64,000 nucleotides of DNA from positions 1 through 64,000 of the forward strand of contig NZ_CAJNBK010000015.1 of NCBI RefSeq assembly GCF_905220975.1, given 5' to 3'. Shown piece by piece: positions 7,893-16,823 of the stretch. The position numbers and the translations under genes are program-made. Numbering within the stretch: position 1 is the stretch's first letter; every line of letters starts with the position of its first letter. Source of the DNA: Paraburkholderia haematera (lineage in GTDB: Bacteria; Pseudomonadota; Gammaproteobacteria; Burkholderiales; Burkholderiaceae). Under the pieces are notes generated by a model. It saw nothing but the letters and a program-made list of their open reading frames with translations, was not told the origin of the DNA and ran no database searches.

Positions 7893-8804
7893 ATGGACTC
7901 AGCCCAGTTGCCGGCGTTGATGGCGTTCGCGTGTGTGGCGCGCCACGGCAGCTTCACGCGCGCGGCCGCTGAATCCGGCGTGACGGCGTCAGCGCTGTCG
8001 CAAAGCATTCGCGCGCTCGAGACGCAGTTGAATGTGCGCCTGTTCAACCGGACCACCCGGCGTGTCGCCCTGACGGAGGCGGGTGCGCAGTTTCTCGCGC
8101 GCGTCGCGCCTGCGCTGGGGGAACTGGAGGCGGCCTTCGAGGCGCTCGATGAAACCCGCGACCAGCCCGCCGGCACGCTGCGCATCAACTTGCCTCGGGT
8201 CGCGAGCGAGTTGCTCGTGCTGCCGCATCTGGCCGAGTTCACGCGCCGCTATCCGCAGATCCGTCTCGACCTGACGCTCGACGACGGTTTCGCCGACGTG
8301 GTCGGCGAAGGCTTCGACGCGGGCATCCGGCTCGGCGAACGGGTTGCGCAAGACATGGTGGCGGTGCCGTTGGGCGGGGAGATCCGCATGGTCGTAGCCG
8401 GATCGCCGGCCTATTTCGAGCGCTATTCAACGCCGGCGACGCCGGCCGATCTCGCCGCTCACGATTGCCTGCGCTACCGCTTCTCGACCAGCGGCGGTAT
8501 CTATCGATGGGAGTTTGCGTCGCCCGACGATTCGTCGCGCGTGTTCGAAGTCGAGACGCGCGGGAGTCTTGTAACCAACGATCTGCGCACGATGGTGCGG
8601 GCGGCGGAGCAGGGCGTGGGTCTCCTCCACGTGATCGACGACTACGTGAATGAACAACTCGAAGACGGCCGGTTAGTGCGTGTGCTGGACGCATGGTGCC
8701 CGAGCTTTCCGGGTTTTTACCTGTACACGGCGAGCCGCGCGCAGATGCCGTTCAAGTTGCGTGCACTGATCGATTTCCTGGGGGAGAAGCGCGGAGTCAG
8801 GTAA
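7893..8804 (+). CDS. LysR-family transcriptional regulator
   Basis: A 303-residue LysR protein. It has an N-terminal winged helix-turn-helix (residues 1-60: FACVARHGSFTRAAAESGVTASALSQSIRALE, then LNVRLFNRTTRRVALTEAG) and a C-terminal periplasmic-binding-like effector domain (about 90-300). The start at 7893 has GGAG 6 nt upstream; an ATG at 7881 and a longer frame from 7797 are less likely. It is transcribed divergently from the aldo/keto reductase, so it probably autoregulates and controls that gene from the shared 128-bp region. The effector is unknown; members of this subgroup often respond to quinones or electrophiles. Confidence 0.92.
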   Translation: MDSAQLPALMAFACVARHGSFTRAAAESGVTASALSQSIRALETQLNVRLFNRTTRRVALTEAGAQFLARVAPALGELEAAFEALDETRDQPAGTLRINLPRVASELLVLPHLAEFTRRYPQIRLDLTLDDGFADVVGEGFDAGIRLGERVAQDMVAVPLGGEIRMVVAGSPAYFERYSTPATPADLAAHDCLRYRFSTSGGIYRWEFASPDDSSRVFEVETRGSLVTNDLRTMVRAAEQGVGLLHVIDDYVNEQLEDGRLVRVLDAWCPSFPGFYLYTASRAQMPFKLRALIDFLGEKRGVR

Positions 8805-9026
8805 TGCTCGCGCGTAGCGTCAGATAGGCCGCCACACGGCTTGCGCCGGTGCACGCAACCTCAACCTCAGTCAGCGTGCCAGTCGCCACGATCATGCCGC
8901 CGCGTTTCTGCCGCGTTTCCGCCGCCTATCATTGAAACAACTATCCGCGGCGCAGAGTGCGGTGGATAACGGACGCGCTAAGTATGGCGCGGAAGATGGC
9001 TGTCTTCGCCCTTCGGAGAGTTCGTC

Positions 9027-9227
9027 ATGGAAAACGCTGTCTACTGGAAAGGACGCCAGGTCGGGATCGAGTGCGCCGGCCGGATTTTGTGGTTTCCGTC
9101 AGCGCCGCAGGAGGCGGTTGTGGCGTATGGCACGAAGTTGAGCGAGAACGTGATCGTTGAAGATGCGGTGGTCGCTCGCAATCTCGGCATGACCGCGCGT
9201 TGCGATCGATTGGATTTTGGTGGGTGA
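9027..9227 (+). CDS. Small hypothetical protein (66 aa)
   Basis: A short frame MENAVYWKGRQVGIECAGRILWFPSAPQEAV... with GGAGAG about 7 nt upstream of its ATG. The product is soluble-looking, with no signal peptide or transmembrane helix. The alternation of hydrophobic residues suggests a small beta-rich fold, and the end MTARCDRLDFGG is reminiscent of a short binding domain, but I recognise no family. It lies alone between the LysR gene and tRNA-Thr. It is called real on the ribosome-binding site and protein-like composition only. Confidence 0.55.
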   Translation: MENAVYWKGRQVGIECAGRILWFPSAPQEAVVAYGTKLSENVIVEDAVVARNLGMTARCDRLDFGG

Positions 9228-9371
9228 ATGGAGCCGCTGTTGGTCATTGCGGCAGTCGTCTTGACCGGGAGGTCGGGTCGAGTCTCTGCGGATGCCGGAA
9301 AGCGGGGGCAAAGGACAAGCAGGAGCCGGGGAAGCGCGCAGAAAGAAACGCAAAAATAGGCAGCGCAAAGC

Positions 9372-9402
9372 AAAAAGCCCAGTCGCAATGACTGGGCTTT
9401 TT
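9372..9402 (-). terminator. Terminator downstream of tRNA-Thr
   Basis: A perfect 13-bp inverted repeat AAAAAGCCCAGTC / GACTGGGCTTTTT with loop 9385-9389. It is symmetric enough to work in both directions, and on the minus strand it follows tRNA-Thr by about 12 nt. Confidence 0.88.
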
Positions 9403-9414
9403 GCTTGAATCTTG

Positions 9415-9490
9415 TGGTGCCGGAAAGAGGAATCGAACCCCCGACCTTCGCATTACGAATGCGCTGCTCTACCGTCTGAGCTATTCCGGC
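9415..9490 (-). tRNA. tRNA-Thr (anticodon CGT)
   Basis: On the minus strand, acceptor GCCGGAA pairs with TTCCGGC, followed by A and an encoded CCA. The anticodon arm GCGCA-TTCGTAA-TGCGA contains CGT, with the same arm sequence as E. coli thrW. The T-arm is GGGGGTTCGATTCC. It is followed by a strong terminator. Confidence 0.97.
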
Positions 9491-9545
9491 ATCAGGAGAA
9501 ACGAGATTATAGGGACTTTTTTACGAACTTGGCAAGCCCCTGCGA

Positions 9546-10562
<1,017 letters not shown>

Positions 10563-10684
10563 TTCTCTACTCCGGGAAGGCTTGGGGAATGTCTCGATTT
10601 TAACCGCTCGCTGTGTCGGTTCCGTGCTTTTGAGATGCAAGGATGTGTGTCCGTGTTGCCGAGTCCGGTAGAGAGCGGTGAATT

Positions 10685-11140
10685 TCAGGCCTTGCGGCGA
10701 GCCTTGATGGCCGTGACGTGGTCGGCGACGCGGGTGGCAAGCGCCGCGGCGCGGGCGTGCTCAGCTGAGATTTTTGGCATTTTCGGCCGGTTCGCCTTGG
10801 GCATCGGCTCGATTTCGCGTTCGATCTGCTCGCCGGCTGCCGCAGTGGCGACGCGCAGGTCGTAGGCGATCTGCAGATTCAGCCAGAACTGCGCGCTCGC
10901 GCCAAAGTAGCGTTCGAGCCGTAGTGCGGTGTCAGCCGAGATGGCGCGCTTGCCGCGCACGACGTCGTTGATGCGCGGCGCCGGTACGCGTAACGCAAGG
11001 GCGAGCGCATTGACGGACATGTCAAGCGGTTCGAGGAATTCGCTACGCAGAATCTCCCCCGGATGAATCTCCGGGATGGGTTCTCCCGTGGCGATGTCGG
11101 AGAAATCGATGCTGCCCAGATCGGAGCGTTTGATGACCAT
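10685..11140 (-). CDS. higA: HigA-family antitoxin (XRE helix-turn-helix)
   Basis: Antitoxin of a type II HigBA module: it binds the HigB toxin and represses the operon. The 151-residue protein has the HigA signature HPGEILRSEFLEPLDMSVNALALALRVPAPRINDVVRGKRAISADTALRLERYFG (helix-turn-helix about residues 25-85), then a Lys/Arg-rich, probably disordered tail. The ATG at 11140 has GGGAG 6 nt upstream and is preferred over an upstream ATG at 11182 that would overlap higB. It lies 16 nt downstream of higB, the normal higB-higA order. The C-terminal extension (about 45 aa beyond the HTH core) is longer than in the smallest HigA proteins. Confidence 0.92.
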   Translation of the reverse strand: MVIKRSDLGSIDFSDIATGEPIPEIHPGEILRSEFLEPLDMSVNALALALRVPAPRINDVVRGKRAISADTALRLERYFGASAQFWLNLQIAYDLRVATAAAGEQIEREIEPMPKANRPKMPKISAEHARAAALATRVADHVTAIKARRKA

Positions 11141-11156
11141 ACCGGTCTCCCAATAA

Positions 11157-11438
11157 TCAGTGATAGTCGACAATTTCGACATTCAGCGCCTCCCCGTCGA
11201 CAAAATAAAAACAGATGCGCCACTGCGCGTTGATGCGAATGCTCCATTGCCCGCTGCGCCGGCCTTGCAAGGCTTCGAGCCGGTTGCCCGGTGGTGCGTG
11301 AAGACTGCGGATGGATTCAGCGGCATCAATCATCAGCAGCTTGCGGCGTGCGAGCGCCTGCATGTAAAGCGGCAGCGAATGAACGAACTTGCCCTGAAAG
11401 ATTGCCGCGGTGGCCTTGTCGCCGAATGTCGTGATCAT
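11157..11438 (-). CDS. higB: HigB-family toxin (ribosome-dependent mRNA interferase)
   Basis: A 93-residue RelE-superfamily toxin, expected to cleave mRNA at the ribosomal A site when free of HigA. The family signature is clear: LLMIDAAESIRSLHAPPGNRLEALQGRRSGQWSIRINAQWRICFYFVDGEALNVEIVDYH. It contains the catalytic basic residues of the GxWSIRIN-QWRICF strand and the C-terminal VEIVDYH. It is the first gene of the pair, immediately downstream of a palindromic operator at 11448. No frameshift or missing residue is seen, so the module looks intact. Confidence 0.93.
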   Translation of the reverse strand: MITTFGDKATAAIFQGKFVHSLPLYMQALARRKLLMIDAAESIRSLHAPPGNRLEALQGRRSGQWSIRINAQWRICFYFVDGEALNVEIVDYH

Positions 11439-11447
11439 GGGATGATA

Positions 11448-11462
11448 TAACGCGTAGCGTTA
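11448..11462. promoter_or_regulatory. Predicted HigA operator
   Basis: A perfect palindrome TAACGC-GTA-GCGTTA lies just upstream of the higB start and overlaps a TATA-like -10 region on the minus strand. A second, imperfect copy of the half-site (TTAAACG...CCGTTAA) follows at 11460-11476. This is the expected place for autoregulation by HigA. Confidence 0.65.
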
Positions 11463-11590
11463 AACGTAAACCGTTAAATGAATGCGTTTACTTTCACCCT
11501 GCCGAGTCGATAGGAACAGTCGTCCAGATGGCTAACGTTGATGTCCCCAGTCGAGGTCCGCACGTCGTCTCATACCGAAATTCAGGACGA

Positions 11591-11619
11591 AAAAAAGCCG
11601 GCAACACGTGCCGGCTTTT
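11591..11619 (-). terminator. Intrinsic terminator of pepN
   Basis: Stem AAAAGCCGGC (11593-11602) / GCCGGCTTTT (11610-11619) with loop AACACGT, followed on the minus strand by T residues. It lies about 28 nt after the pepN stop. Confidence 0.88.
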
Positions 11620-11646
11620 CGATGCGGGAAGCGCTTCAGACGATCA

Positions 11647-14343
11647 TCACGCCAACGCTTTCTCCACAATCTCGCGAACGTCGCGCGACTTCACCTGCGA
11701 CGCCACTTTCTCCAGCGCCGCGCGCATGCCGTCACGCAGCGCCGGCGTAAAGCGGCGCCACAGTTCCAGCGAACGGGCGAGGCGGGCGGCCACTTGCGGA
11801 TTGATGGCGTCGAGCGCGATCACCTGGTCGGCCCAGAACGCGTAGCCCGAGCCGTCTTCGGCGTGGAACTGCGCGGGGTTCGCTGCGCAGAAGCTGAAAA
11901 TCAGTGAGCGCGCGCGATTCGGGTTCTTCAGGTTGAACGCCGGATGTGCCATGAGCTTGCGCACGATCTCGATCACCGGACGCTGCGCGCTGCCGCGTTG
12001 CGTGGCCTGCAAGGCGAACCACTTGTCGATGACGAGCGGCTCCTTTTCGAAGCGCCGGTAGAAGTCGTCCAGCGCCTGCTGCGCCTCGATGCTGCCGCCG
12101 TTCGCCGCCGATGCATTGAGCAATGCCGAGAGTGCCGCCGAGCGGTCGGTCATGTTGTTGGCGACGTCGTACTGCGCGGACGCGAGACGCACGGCTTCAG
12201 CCGGATCGTCCATTTCCGCAAGATACGACAGCGCAAGATTCTTCAACGCGCGATGTCCGGATGCATCCGGCGTGGCGTCATAGGCGCCCGGCGTGCGGTG
12301 CTTTTCGTACACGGCGAGCCAGTCTTTCCTGAGCGCATTCGCGAGGCGCTTGCGTACGAATTGCCGTGCCGCATGCACGGCAGCCGGATTCGATTCGGCC
12401 ATCTGCTCGGCCAGATACGCTTCCGACGGCAGCATCAACGCCAGTTCGCGGAACGAGGGCGAGAGCGTTTCGTCGGTCAGCACGCGGGCGAACGCGGCGA
12501 CCACCGAATCGTCGAGCTGCAACGACATGCCGGAGGCGGCGCGCCCTGCGAGCGTCAGCAACTCGCGCGTGGCGAGCCGCTGGCCGGCTTCCCAGCGGTT
12601 GAACGGATCGCTGTCGTGCGCGAGCAGGAACGCGAGCTGGTCGGCCGAATAGTCGTATTCGACGATCACCGGCGCCGAGAAGTTGCGCAGCAGCGAAGGC
12701 AGCGGTTCTTGCGCGACGTTGACGAACGTGAAGGTCTGTTCGGTCTGCGTGAATTCCAGCACGCGCGTGGTGGCGTCCGAAGCCTTGGTTTCGCCCTCCA
12801 GTTGCAGCGGCAGATCGCGGCCGTCGTTGCCGATCAAACCGATTGCGAACGGAATCAGCAATGGACCCTTTTGCGTTTCACGCGCGGCCGGTGCGGCCTC
12901 GCCGTACCCTTGCGTGAGCGTCACGCTGTAGCGCTGCTGCGCGGCGTCGTACTTCGTGCGTACCGAGACGCGCGGCGTACCGGCCTGGCTATACCAGCGC
13001 TCGAATTGCGCAAGATCGCGGCCGTTCGCATCGGCGAGCGCGTGACGGAAATCGTCGCAAGTCACGGCCTGGCCGTCATGACGCTTGAAGTACAGGTCCA
13101 TGCCCTTGCGAAAGCCGTCGCGGCCGAACAGCGTCTGATACATCCGCACGACTTCGGAGCCTTTTTCGTAGACCGTCATCGTGTAGAAGTTGTTGATCTC
13201 GACGTAGCTTTCTGGACGCACCGGGTGCGCCATCGGACCGGCGTCTTCGGCAAATTGCATCTGGCGCAGCACGCGCACGTCTTCGATGCGTTTGGTGGCG
13301 CGGGCGGCTTCGTCCGTCGCACCGCCTGCCATGTCGGCTGAAAATTCCTGATCGCGGAACACCGTCAGGCCTTCTTTCAGGCTCAGCTGGAACCAGTCGC
13401 GGCACGTCACGCGGTTGCCGGTCCAGTTATGGAAGTACTCGTGGCCGACCACCGCCTCGATGTTCGCGAAGTCGGTGTCCGTAGCCGTTTCGGGGTTCGC
13501 CAGCACATACTTCGTGTTGAAGATGTTGAGCCCCTTGTTTTCCATCGCACCCATGTTGAAGTCGCTCACCGCGACAATCATGAAGCGGTCCAGATCCAGT
13601 TCCAGCCCGAAACGCGCCTCGTCCCAGCGGATCGAGTTGACCAGCGAATCCATGGCGTGACGGGTCTTGTCCAGATCGTGCGGTTCGACCCACACCTGTA
13701 GCAGCTTTTCCTTGCCCGAGCCGCTTTTTACGCGTTCTTCGAGCGCGACCAGCTTGCCCGCGACCAGCGCGAACAGATAGCTCGGCTTCCTGAACGGATC
13801 CTCCCAGCGGGCAAAATGGCGGCCGTCCGGCAGCTCACCTTCTTCGAGCAGATTGCCGTTCGACAGCAGCACCGGATAGTCGGCCTTGCTGGCGCGCAGC
13901 GTGACCGTGTAGGTCGCCATCACGTCGGGGCGGTCGAGGAAATAAGTGATGCGGCGGAAGCCCTCGGCCTCGCACTGCGTGAAGAAGTTGCCGCCCGACA
14001 CATACAGGCCCGACAGCGTGGTGTTGTCCGCCGGATTGCAGAGGCTGGTAAGCGTAAGCTCGAAGTTATCCGGCACGTTGTCGAGCGTGAGGCCGTGTTC
14101 GTGCGCATGCGCGTGGGCGAACGGGGCGCCGTCGATCATGGCGCTCACGAACTCGAGTTGTTCGCCCATCAGTTCGAGATTCGCCGCGTGGGACGCGTCC
14201 GGGTTGCGGCGCACCCGCATCGTGTTCCTCACGACGGTGCGTTCGGGAACCAGATCGAACTCGAGAGCGACGGTGTCGATGAGGAAGGCGGGCGGCGCGT
14301 AATCGGCGCGGCGGATCACATTGGGCGTTGCGGTATCGGCCAT
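11647..14343 (-). CDS. pepN: Aminopeptidase N (M1 family)
   Basis: Zinc aminopeptidase that removes N-terminal residues from peptides in the cytosol. The 898-residue length matches the proteobacterial PepN subfamily. The exopeptidase motif GAMEN is at residues 265-269, and the zinc motif HEYFH is at 301-305 with the third ligand E324 in LKEGLTVFRDQEFS. An N-terminal beta domain (1-190), catalytic domain (190-440), Ig-like domain and helical C-terminal domain follow in the usual order. The frame is open to 14421, but MADTATPNVIRRADY at 14343 is the conserved start; no strong ribosome-binding site is seen. It is monocistronic and divergent from the DUF4136 gene. Confidence 0.95.
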   Translation of the reverse strand: MADTATPNVIRRADYAPPAFLIDTVALEFDLVPERTVVRNTMRVRRNPDASHAANLELMGEQLEFVSAMIDGAPFAHAHAHEHGLTLDNVPDNFELTLTSLCNPADNTTLSGLYVSGGNFFTQCEAEGFRRITYFLDRPDVMATYTVTLRASKADYPVLLSNGNLLEEGELPDGRHFARWEDPFRKPSYLFALVAGKLVALEERVKSGSGKEKLLQVWVEPHDLDKTRHAMDSLVNSIRWDEARFGLELDLDRFMIVAVSDFNMGAMENKGLNIFNTKYVLANPETATDTDFANIEAVVGHEYFHNWTGNRVTCRDWFQLSLKEGLTVFRDQEFSADMAGGATDEAARATKRIEDVRVLRQMQFAEDAGPMAHPVRPESYVEINNFYTMTVYEKGSEVVRMYQTLFGRDGFRKGMDLYFKRHDGQAVTCDDFRHALADANGRDLAQFERWYSQAGTPRVSVRTKYDAAQQRYSVTLTQGYGEAAPAARETQKGPLLIPFAIGLIGNDGRDLPLQLEGETKASDATTRVLEFTQTEQTFTFVNVAQEPLPSLLRNFSAPVIVEYDYSADQLAFLLAHDSDPFNRWEAGQRLATRELLTLAGRAASGMSLQLDDSVVAAFARVLTDETLSPSFRELALMLPSEAYLAEQMAESNPAAVHAARQFVRKRLANALRKDWLAVYEKHRTPGAYDATPDASGHRALKNLALSYLAEMDDPAEAVRLASAQYDVANNMTDRSAALSALLNASAANGGSIEAQQALDDFYRRFEKEPLVIDKWFALQATQRGSAQRPVIEIVRKLMAHPAFNLKNPNRARSLIFSFCAANPAQFHAEDGSGYAFWADQVIALDAINPQVAARLARSLELWRRFTPALRDGMRAALEKVASQVKSRDVREIVEKALA

Positions 14344-14555
14344 GGCGTTCTGTAGTGATGGGACTCGAGCCGTCACGCGTGCTTGTGGCGCGCGAGCCGG
14401 GCGTGTCGAGCCATTGTACAAAGGCTCGGCGGATCGTGCGGCTCGAACTTTTTACCGAATCGCCTGGTCAGCGTATTATCGGGCCCCGCGCAGCAACGGC
14501 GGCGCGCAAACAAACCCGGTCAAGACTGGCGATAACAGGCAACACGAGGTAGACC

Positions 14556-15263
14556 ATGAAATTCGATCGATGGACCCGCCGCGCGACGCTGCTGCTGGCC
14601 ACGCTGACGGTATTGCTGTCCGGCTGTACGAGCTACGTGACGACCCAGGTCACGGCTTTCTCCGACTGGAGCGGCAACGACGCCACCCGTACCTATGCCT
14701 TCACGCGGGCCGCGGATCAGCAGAACAATCTCGAACTCACCACCTACGAGCGCGTGGTCGGCAACGAACTCGCCACGCACGCATTCCGTCAGGTCGACCT
14801 GGCCCAGGCGCGCTATCTGGTCGGGCTGTCGTACGGGATTCGTTCGGACATGGTGACGGTCGCGCAGCCGGTGTATTACAACCCCTGGCCGGCGCCGTAC
14901 TGGGGCCGGTCGTTCGATCCGTGGGGCCCGTGGGGTCCATGGGGTCCGTATCCGACCGCGTACGTGAACCAGAGCTACCCGATTTTCACGCACCTGCTCG
15001 GCGTGCGGATCACCGAGCGTGCCGGCGGCAAAGAGGTCTATAACGTGACGGCGCGCAACTCGGATGAAGAGTCGTCGCTGGTGAGAGCCATGCCCTATCT
15101 GGCGCGCAGCGCGCTGGCCGACTTCCCGCTCGGCAACGGTGCGGTCCATACCGTGAAGATTCCCGTCGGCAAGAACGGCGGGATCTCGAACGAAGTCGCT
15201 GCGACGGGCGCCGGATCCGCAGCGGCGCCGGCCACGGCGTCGGGCGCGAAGGTCGTGCAGTAA
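14556..15263 (+). CDS. DUF4136-type lipoprotein
   Basis: Predicted membrane-anchored lipoprotein of 235 aa. The signal peptide ends in LLSGC (lipobox, Cys24), and the following residues are TSYVTT, with no Asp at +2, so outer-membrane sorting is expected. The core (FSDWSGNDATRTYAF ... NELATHAFRQVDLAQARYLVGLSYGIRS) matches the pattern of DUF4136 proteins. Odd features are a short PWGPWGPWGPYP repeat at about residues 123-134 and an Ala-rich, probably flexible C-terminus. It is monocistronic and ends at a strong terminator. The function of the family is unknown. Confidence 0.78.
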   Translation: MKFDRWTRRATLLLATLTVLLSGCTSYVTTQVTAFSDWSGNDATRTYAFTRAADQQNNLELTTYERVVGNELATHAFRQVDLAQARYLVGLSYGIRSDMVTVAQPVYYNPWPAPYWGRSFDPWGPWGPWGPYPTAYVNQSYPIFTHLLGVRITERAGGKEVYNVTARNSDEESSLVRAMPYLARSALADFPLGNGAVHTVKIPVGKNGGISNEVAATGAGSAAAPATASGAKVVQ

Positions 15264-15307
15264 GCGCCAGGCCGTTGCGTCGGGCGGCTCACGTTGCGAT
15301 GCAACAA

Positions 15308-15344
15308 AAAACGGCCCGGCAGGGTATTCCTGCCGGGCCGTTTT
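15308..15344. terminator. Strong bidirectional terminator
   Basis: A perfect 16-bp inverted repeat AAAACGGCCCGGCAGG / CCTGCCGGGCCGTTTT with loop 15324-15328. It separates the rightward DUF4136 gene from the leftward exporter gene and can serve both. Confidence 0.92.
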
Positions 15345-15413
15345 GCTTGCCAAACCCGCGCGGGGCGGCGGGGCCGCGTGATTGCCACGCGGCAGCCTCC
15401 CTTCGGCGTCCGA

Positions 15414-15986
15414 CTAAACACCCACGCCGAACAGCGCCATCGTCCCCAGAATCACGAACATGACTGCAGCGATGGCATGTACCGTTTTCGTCGGAAGCCG
15501 GTGGGCGAAGCGGTCGCCGAGCAGGATCGCCGGAACGTTGGCGATCATCATGCCGAGCGTCGTGCCGGCCACGACACCGAAAAAGTCGTGAAAGCGCGCG
15601 GCGAGGGCGACCGTCGCGATCTGCGTCTTGTCGCCCATTTCCGCGAGGAAGAAGGTCACCACGGTCGCGCCGAACACGCCGAAATGCGTGCGGCTGGTGT
15701 TGGCTTCTTCGTCGTCGAGTTTGTCCGGCACGAGAATCCACAGGCCCATCGCAATGAACGACGCGGCTAATGCCCAGCGCATGAAAGTCGGTGTGAGCAG
15801 CGAGCCGAGCCAGGCGCCTAGTGCGCCGGCGCAGGCATGATTGACGAGCGTAGCGGTCAGCACGCCCAGAATGATCGGTACCGGCTTGCGATAGCGGGCA
15901 GCGAGAACGAGCGAGAGCAGTTGCGTCTTGTCGCCGATTTCAGCGAGCGCGACCGCTCCGGTCGAAATGAGGAAAGCGTGATCCAC
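15414..15986 (-). CDS. GDT1/UPF0016 (TMEM165) family membrane transporter, probable Mn2+ exporter
   Basis: Six-transmembrane inner-membrane protein of 190 aa made of two homologous halves, each with the family motif E-x-G-D-K-T-Q (residues 16-22 and about 115-121). The family exports Mn2+ (MneA in Vibrio) or exchanges Ca2+/Mn2+ for protons (yeast Gdt1). A manganese riboswitch sits directly upstream at 16070-16210, which makes Mn2+ export the most likely role here. The start is taken as GTG at 15986 (read as MDHAFLISTGAVALAEIGDKTQ) because homology begins there, with GAGGAA upstream at a long spacing. An ATG at 16037 is in frame but lies in the leader. It is monocistronic. Confidence 0.9.
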   Translation of the reverse strand: MDHAFLISTGAVALAEIGDKTQLLSLVLAARYRKPVPIILGVLTATLVNHACAGALGAWLGSLLTPTFMRWALAASFIAMGLWILVPDKLDDEEANTSRTHFGVFGATVVTFFLAEMGDKTQIATVALAARFHDFFGVVAGTTLGMMIANVPAILLGDRFAHRLPTKTVHAIAAVMFVILGTMALFGVGV

Positions 15987-16069
15987 GGTGTGTTGATTCC
16001 TCGGGCCGAGATATGAACGAGCGACGACCCACGACACGCCGGGCCCTGTTACGGTGCGTGTGGATCATC

Positions 16070-16210
16070 GGTCTCGCCAGGCCAGAAGCTGCGGCTGCCA
16101 TGGCCATAAAGGCCAAGTCTGTTGACAGGCGCCCCCGCGAACCGCACGTTCGACGCACCCGTATGACAGCGGTGCGGACATGCCGCGGGGCGGCTACTCC
16201 CCAATGCGGG
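16070..16210 (-). promoter_or_regulatory. yybP-ykoY manganese riboswitch
   Basis: On the minus strand the leader begins CCCGCATTGGGGAGTAGCC and, about 120 nt later, contains GGCGAGACC. These two segments are the conserved internal-loop strands of the yybP-ykoY aptamer that bind Mn2+. The RNA starts within a few nucleotides of the first one, judging from the promoter at 16215. The aptamer ends about 83 nt before the GTG start of the exporter, leaving room for an expression platform. The known class turns exporter genes on when Mn2+ is high. Confidence 0.87.
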
Positions 16211-16214
16211 ACGG

Positions 16215-16242
16215 AGTATAACAGGCGGCCCCCCTCCGCCAA
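16215..16242 (-). promoter_or_regulatory. Promoter of the riboswitch-exporter transcript
   Basis: On the minus strand TTGGCG (16242-16237) and TATACT (16220-16215) are separated by 16 nt, placing transcription start at about 16208, at the first base of the aptamer. Confidence 0.7.
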
Positions 16243-16252
16243 AATCCGCTTG

Positions 16253-16294
16253 CGCCGCGCTTACCGCAAAAATGGCGTTGCGGTAAGCGCGGCG
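16253..16294. repeat. Perfect 17-bp inverted repeat
   Basis: CGCCGCGCTTACCGCAA at 16253-16269 is repeated in exact inverse at 16278-16294, with an 8-nt spacer. There is no T-run on either side, so it is not a normal intrinsic terminator. It lies 11 bp upstream of the -35 box of the riboswitch promoter. Confidence 0.85.
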
Positions 16295-16823
16295 AGCCGC
16301 GAGTGAGAGTTGGACAATGCGGGCCGCATGGTCAGTACATGGGGCCCGAAGCCATGAAGTGTTCCGAAACGAAACACTCGCCCGGAAAGTAAAATGAAAG
16401 AATTCGTGTCTATTTGTGGACGCGACCGGGTTCTGTTGGACCTTGAAGCTCCGCCTGCAGCGGCTTTCCGACCTGGTCCCAAGCTGCGTAAGGGCCGTCA
16501 GGCCTGCATTTTTGCACCGTCCAGTCACTCGTCGTGCCGGCGATACGGATACAGATAGATACGTCTTTTGTGGCTGATTTAATCCAGAATATTCAGTATG
16601 ATTCCGGCGACCACAGGGAGCCTGAGTCAATCCATCAGACCAATTGGCAAAGGCGCCTAAATAATCGGGGCCGAGTGCCGTTAAATCGCTGAACCCTATA
16701 TAAGAAGATTGGATTGCCCTCCGGCTGGAGATTGTCGTTCCGCGCGGCGCGCATACGCTGTGACGGCTGCGTATTCCGTCAGGCGCCCTTAGCCTCTCCT
16801 CGCTTCTACGCGCGAACACCGAT
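16295..16823. other. Long upstream region of the aryl polyene operon
   Basis: No supported gene in about 530 bp. It is less GC-rich than its surroundings, especially 16380-16420 and 16550-16710. A TATATAAG stretch near 16698 and other AT-rich blocks suggest the operon promoter is here, but no well-spaced -35 can be assigned. No regulator gene lies next to the operon. Confidence 0.45.

Noticed and set aside
14921..14954. Repeated GTGGGGCCCGTGGGGTCCATGG-like units, considered as a CRISPR or other array
   Set aside because: They are a short PWGPWGPWGPYP coding repeat inside the DUF4136 lipoprotein, without spacers.
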